Part shown: positions 61,387-64,000 of the stretch, in pieces
Layout of the letters: every line of letters starts with the position of its first letter
How positions within the stretch are numbered: position 1 is the stretch's first letter
NCBI RefSeq assembly: GCF_004342025.1
Contig: NZ_SLWN01000020.1
Coordinates: 1-64,000 of the forward strand
DNA from: Kribbella steppae
GTDB lineage: Bacteria; Actinomycetota; Actinomycetes; Propionibacteriales; Kribbellaceae
Length of the DNA: 64,000 nt
Direction: 5' to 3'
Program-made: the position numbers and the translations under genes
Notes under the pieces: generated by a model
Seen by the model: only the letters and a program-made list of their open reading frames with translations
The model's database searches: none
What the model was told of the DNA's origin: nothing

Positions 61387-62682
61387 TCAGACCGGGGACG
61401 GGGTGTCGAGCAGCGTCTGGGTGGCCGCCTTGAACTGCGCGAGCGCGGCCTTCGGTGTCGCCTGACCGGAGAAGACACCGCTGAAGGCGGCACCGGCCTC
61501 GTTCTGCAACTGCGCGCCCGAGCCGCTGAACCACGCGTCCGGGTCGAACAGCACGTCCGGCGCGACACTGCGGTACTCCGCCTGTGGCTTGAGCTTCAGG
61601 TAGTCCTCGCTGTTCGCCACCGGCTGGTACGACGGAATGTGGCCGCCGGCGGCCCAGTCCGCACTGTGCTTGAGCATCCAGGCGATGTACTCGATCGTTG
61701 CCTTCGTGTCGGCGTTGCTCCGGTTCGCCTGATGCGGCATCACGAACGTGTGCGCATCACCGGCGTACGCCGGTACGTCGTACACGACCGGGAACGGCGC
61801 CATGCTGAACGGCATCTTCGCGGTCTGGTACGTCGTCACCTCCCACTCGCCGTTGAAACTCAGGCCCACGTCGCCGCTGGTGAACTGGGCGACCAGGGCC
61901 GGGTAGTTGGCCGACCGGGGGACGAGGCCGTCGGCGGCGAGTTTCGCCATCAGCTCCAGCGCTTCGAGCGCCTTCGCGTCGTCGATGATCAGCTCGGTGC
62001 CGTCCTCGTTGAAGAACTTCCCCTCGAGCTGCCCGTAGAGCGTCCACCACATTCGCCACGGGTTGGTCGTCTCGATCGAGGCGCCGTACTTGCCGGTGGT
62101 CTCCTTGGCCGCCCGGATCATCTCCACGAAGGCGTCCACACCCTTGACCGGCTTGATCTTGCCGTCGGGGCCGAGCAGCCCGGCCTTCTTGCAGATCTCG
62201 GTGTTGTAGTAGAGGACGAACGGGTGCTGGTCCAGCGGTACGGCGTACAGCTTGCCTTCCACGACACAGCGGCTCCAGGTCGCGGGCAGGAAGTCCTCCT
62301 CGCGGATACCGGCCTCGTTCAGCAGGTCGACCGGGATCGGATCGAGCATGGTGCTCGGGCTGAAACCCTTCAGCCGGGACAAGTGAAGGGTTGCCACCTC
62401 GGGCGCCCGGCCGCCGGCCGCGGACATCGCCAGCTTGGTGTAGAACGGCGGGCCCCAGGCCAGCGTGTGCGCCTCGAAGTGCACGTCCGGGTGCTCGGCG
62501 ACGTACTGGTCGTGGATCTGCAGCAGGCGGGCACCGTCACCGCCGCCGAACAGGTTCCATTCGCGGACCCGGGGCGTGGATCCGAGGCTGCCGCAGCCGC
62601 TCAGGGCGAGGGCTCCGGCAGCGCCGAGCAGACCTCCGAGAACGGCTCGGCGGGAGGGGTGCGGGGGAGATTCGTCAAGCAT
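61387..62682 (-). CDS. ABC sugar-binding lipoprotein
   Basis: This 431-residue extracellular solute-binding protein has an SRRAVLGG Tat-like motif (10-17) and a lipobox LSGC with C30 to be lipidated. Family features include DGKIKPVKGVDAFVEMIRAAKE and VGLSFNGEWEVTTYQ. The ATG at 62682 has GGAGG upstream. It lies downstream of the LacI gene on the same strand with tandem operator-like repeats between them. Arabinan-derived oligosaccharides are the likely ligands because of the linked GH51. Confidence 0.92.
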   Translation of the reverse strand: MLDESPPHPSRRAVLGGLLGAAGALALSGCGSLGSTPRVREWNLFGGGDGARLLQIHDQYVAEHPDVHFEAHTLAWGPPFYTKLAMSAAGGRAPEVATLHLSRLKGFSPSTMLDPIPVDLLNEAGIREEDFLPATWSRCVVEGKLYAVPLDQHPFVLYYNTEICKKAGLLGPDGKIKPVKGVDAFVEMIRAAKETTGKYGASIETTNPWRMWWTLYGQLEGKFFNEDGTELIIDDAKALEALELMAKLAADGLVPRSANYPALVAQFTSGDVGLSFNGEWEVTTYQTAKMPFSMAPFPVVYDVPAYAGDAHTFVMPHQANRSNADTKATIEYIAWMLKHSADWAAGGHIPSYQPVANSEDYLKLKPQAEYRSVAPDVLFDPDAWFSGSGAQLQNEAGAAFSGVFSGQATPKAALAQFKAATQTLLDTPSPV

Positions 62683-62772
62683 CTGCGTGTCCTCCAGGCG
62701 GGGGTGGAGCACGGTTTCGGGCGTGCATGACCGCCGCGCCGGCTCGGGGTGCGGATCACCGGCGCATGCTTT

Positions 62773-62797
62773 TACATCGGTGTACTACATCGGTGTA
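62773..62797. promoter_or_regulatory. Tandem LacI-type operators before the arabinan operon
   Basis: TACATCGGTGTA occurs at 62773-62784 and again at 62786-62797, a 13-base period. Each copy is a 10-of-12 palindrome with a CG centre, the LacI-family pattern. They lie 91-115 bases upstream of the binding-protein ATG and downstream of the LacI gene, whose product is the probable ligand-responsive repressor. Confidence 0.7.
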
Positions 62798-62861
62798 GAG
62801 ATGATGCCCGGGTGGTCTTTGGACCGTCAACCCCTCGGGTCCGGTGCCTTTGTGTGACCGG

Positions 62862-63866
62862 TCAGCCGGCGGTGGATTCGCGCACGTGCAGCTCGTACGA
62901 CGCCACGATCTCCTGGTGCTCGGAGTCGTCGCCGGCCATCCGCTGCACCAGCAGTTCGACCGCCTTCCGGGCGATCTGGGTGCGGTTCGGATCGACCGTC
63001 GTCAGGGTCGGGCTGCTGTAGCTCGCCTCGTCGATGTTGTCGAAGCCTGCGACTGCGACGTCGTCCGGGATCCGGATCCCGTGTGCGGTCAGCGCGCGGA
63101 CCGCGCCGAGGGCAAGCGTGTCGTTGAGGGCGAAGACGGCGTCGAACTTCTGCCCGGTGGCGAGCAGCTCCTCCATCGCGTCCGCACCGCTCGACCGGTG
63201 CCACTTCCCGCCCGACACGGCCAGCTGCTCCGGCACGGGTACGCCGTACTCGGTGAGGGTCTCGGCGTACGCGCCGTACCGGATGGCGGCGGTTCCCACC
63301 TTCTCGCCGGGGCGGATGCCGATGACCGCGATCCTGCGGCGGCCCTGGTCGAGCAGGTGCCGGATGACGGCCTTGGTGCCCTCGACGTTGTCGATCATCA
63401 CGTGGTCGACCGGTCCGTGGAAGATCCGCTCGCCGAGCAGCACCATCGGGGTCGGCGTGCGGAGCTGCTCGACGTCCTCGGGGCCGAGCCCGAGCGGACT
63501 GTAGAGCAGGCCGTCGACGAGATGGCCGCGCGGCCGGGCGAGCGCGGTCAGTTCGCGCTCACGGTCGGCGTTCGTGGTCTCGATCATCACCGTCAGGCCG
63601 TGCTCACCGGCGGCCGCGATCGCCGCGTCGGCGAGCTCGGCGAAGTACGGATTGCTCAGCTCGGGGACGGCCAGGCCGATGATGCCAGTCCGGCCGGACT
63701 TGAGGTTCCGGGCCGAGATGTTCATCTGGTAGCCGAGGGCATCGATCGAGGCGAGCACCTTGATCCGGGTCTCCTCACGGATGTACGGGTACCCGTTCAT
63801 CACGTTGGACACCGTCTTCGGCGACACCCCGGCATGCCGGGCCACGTCCCGCATCGTCACTGCCAC
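62862..63866 (-). CDS. LacI-family regulator of the arabinan operon
   Basis: This 334-residue regulator has an N-terminal LacI helix-turn-helix (TMRDVARHAGVSPKTVSNVMNGYPYI), a hinge (ARNLKSGRTG) and a sugar-sensing domain (GLAVPELSNPYFAELADA, VAVAGFDNIDEASYSSPTLTTV). The GTG at 63866 was chosen since GGGGGT lies about 8 bases upstream; GTG 63860 is an alternative. It precedes the ABC operon on the same strand. Bases 63867-64000 at the window end hold no gene I can support. Confidence 0.92.
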   Translation of the reverse strand: MAVTMRDVARHAGVSPKTVSNVMNGYPYIREETRIKVLASIDALGYQMNISARNLKSGRTGIIGLAVPELSNPYFAELADAAIAAAGEHGLTVMIETTNADRERELTALARPRGHLVDGLLYSPLGLGPEDVEQLRTPTPMVLLGERIFHGPVDHVMIDNVEGTKAVIRHLLDQGRRRIAVIGIRPGEKVGTAAIRYGAYAETLTEYGVPVPEQLAVSGGKWHRSSGADAMEELLATGQKFDAVFALNDTLALGAVRALTAHGIRIPDDVAVAGFDNIDEASYSSPTLTTVDPNRTQIARKAVELLVQRMAGDDSEHQEIVASYELHVRESTAG

Positions 63867-64000
63867 GGCATCACCCCCAACCCACCGGTCCTTGGTTTCC
63901 CCCACACCGTAATGCACCCGGCGGCCCCGGCTGCTCTGCCGACTGGTTGTGGACCCGGATCGGGCTCCTTCAGTCCGGCACCGTCCGCCTGATCGACCGC

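Overview
The window is about 64 kb of very GC-rich, densely coding DNA with many GTG starts, ATGA/GTGA overlaps and leaderless-looking promoters. Gene content (F420-type LLM oxidoreductases, a GAF-ANTAR regulator, a DUF574 methyltransferase, a mycothiol-type MPI-fold protein, TreXYZ, many LacI/LysR/TetR regulators, exported enzymes) points to a soil actinobacterium. Kribbella or another member of the Propionibacteriales is my guess from overall style; no rRNA or other taxonomic marker is present. I saw no tRNA, rRNA or CRISPR array.

Layout. 0.1-6.3 kb: two small unknown genes, a serine beta-lactamase-like hydrolase divergent from a LysR regulator, an SDR-SDR-amidohydrolase operon and a GAF-ANTAR regulator. 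6.3-8.3 kb: a decayed zone with an LLM oxidoreductase and a LysR gene that both lost their 5' ends at one junction, a frameshifted and truncated MFS transporter, and a 22-bp inverted repeat. 8.3-16.8 kb: a five-gene SWIM / DUF5691 / MoxR ATPase / DUF5682 / VWA cluster, related to E. coli yehLMPQ, interrupted by a TnpB-only IS605/IS1341-type element. 16.8-21.2 kb: small metabolic genes and two glycosyltransferases. 21.4-25.1 kb: a QEGLA/DUF1704 metallopeptidase-like protein with an ATP-grasp ligase, then a TetR-LLM pair behind a palindromic operator.

25.1-34.4 kb: a carbohydrate locus with a LacI regulator divergent from an ABC importer (binding protein and two permeases), two paralogous TIM-barrel glycosidase-like proteins and malate synthase. 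34.4-42.7 kb: HAD, cupin and LLM enzymes, an exported amine oxidase translationally coupled to an exported RidA protein, a secreted trypsin-like protease, a GH13 trehalose-synthase-like enzyme and a secreted M43 metalloprotease. 42.9-46.1 kb: a polysaccharide deacetylase-GT2 fusion with a Pro/Thr-rich membrane partner, and a gene with a nonsense codon at position 6. 46.3-52.5 kb: treX-treY-treZ, converting glycogen or maltodextrin to trehalose. 53.1-57.8 kb: a DUF574 methyltransferase, then an iron-box-controlled divergent pair consisting of a penicillin-acylase/siderophore-type acyltransferase fusion and a siderophore-interacting flavoprotein. 57.8-63.9 kb: an arabinose/arabinan locus (LacI, binding protein, two permeases, a GH43 remnant, GH51 arabinofuranosidase).

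The strongest candidate for an undescribed system is the iron-box-controlled acylase-acyltransferase fusion beside the siderophore-interacting protein (53954-57359). Next are the TnpB-split MoxR/VWA cluster, the exported oxidase-RidA pair and the QEGLA-ATP-grasp pair.
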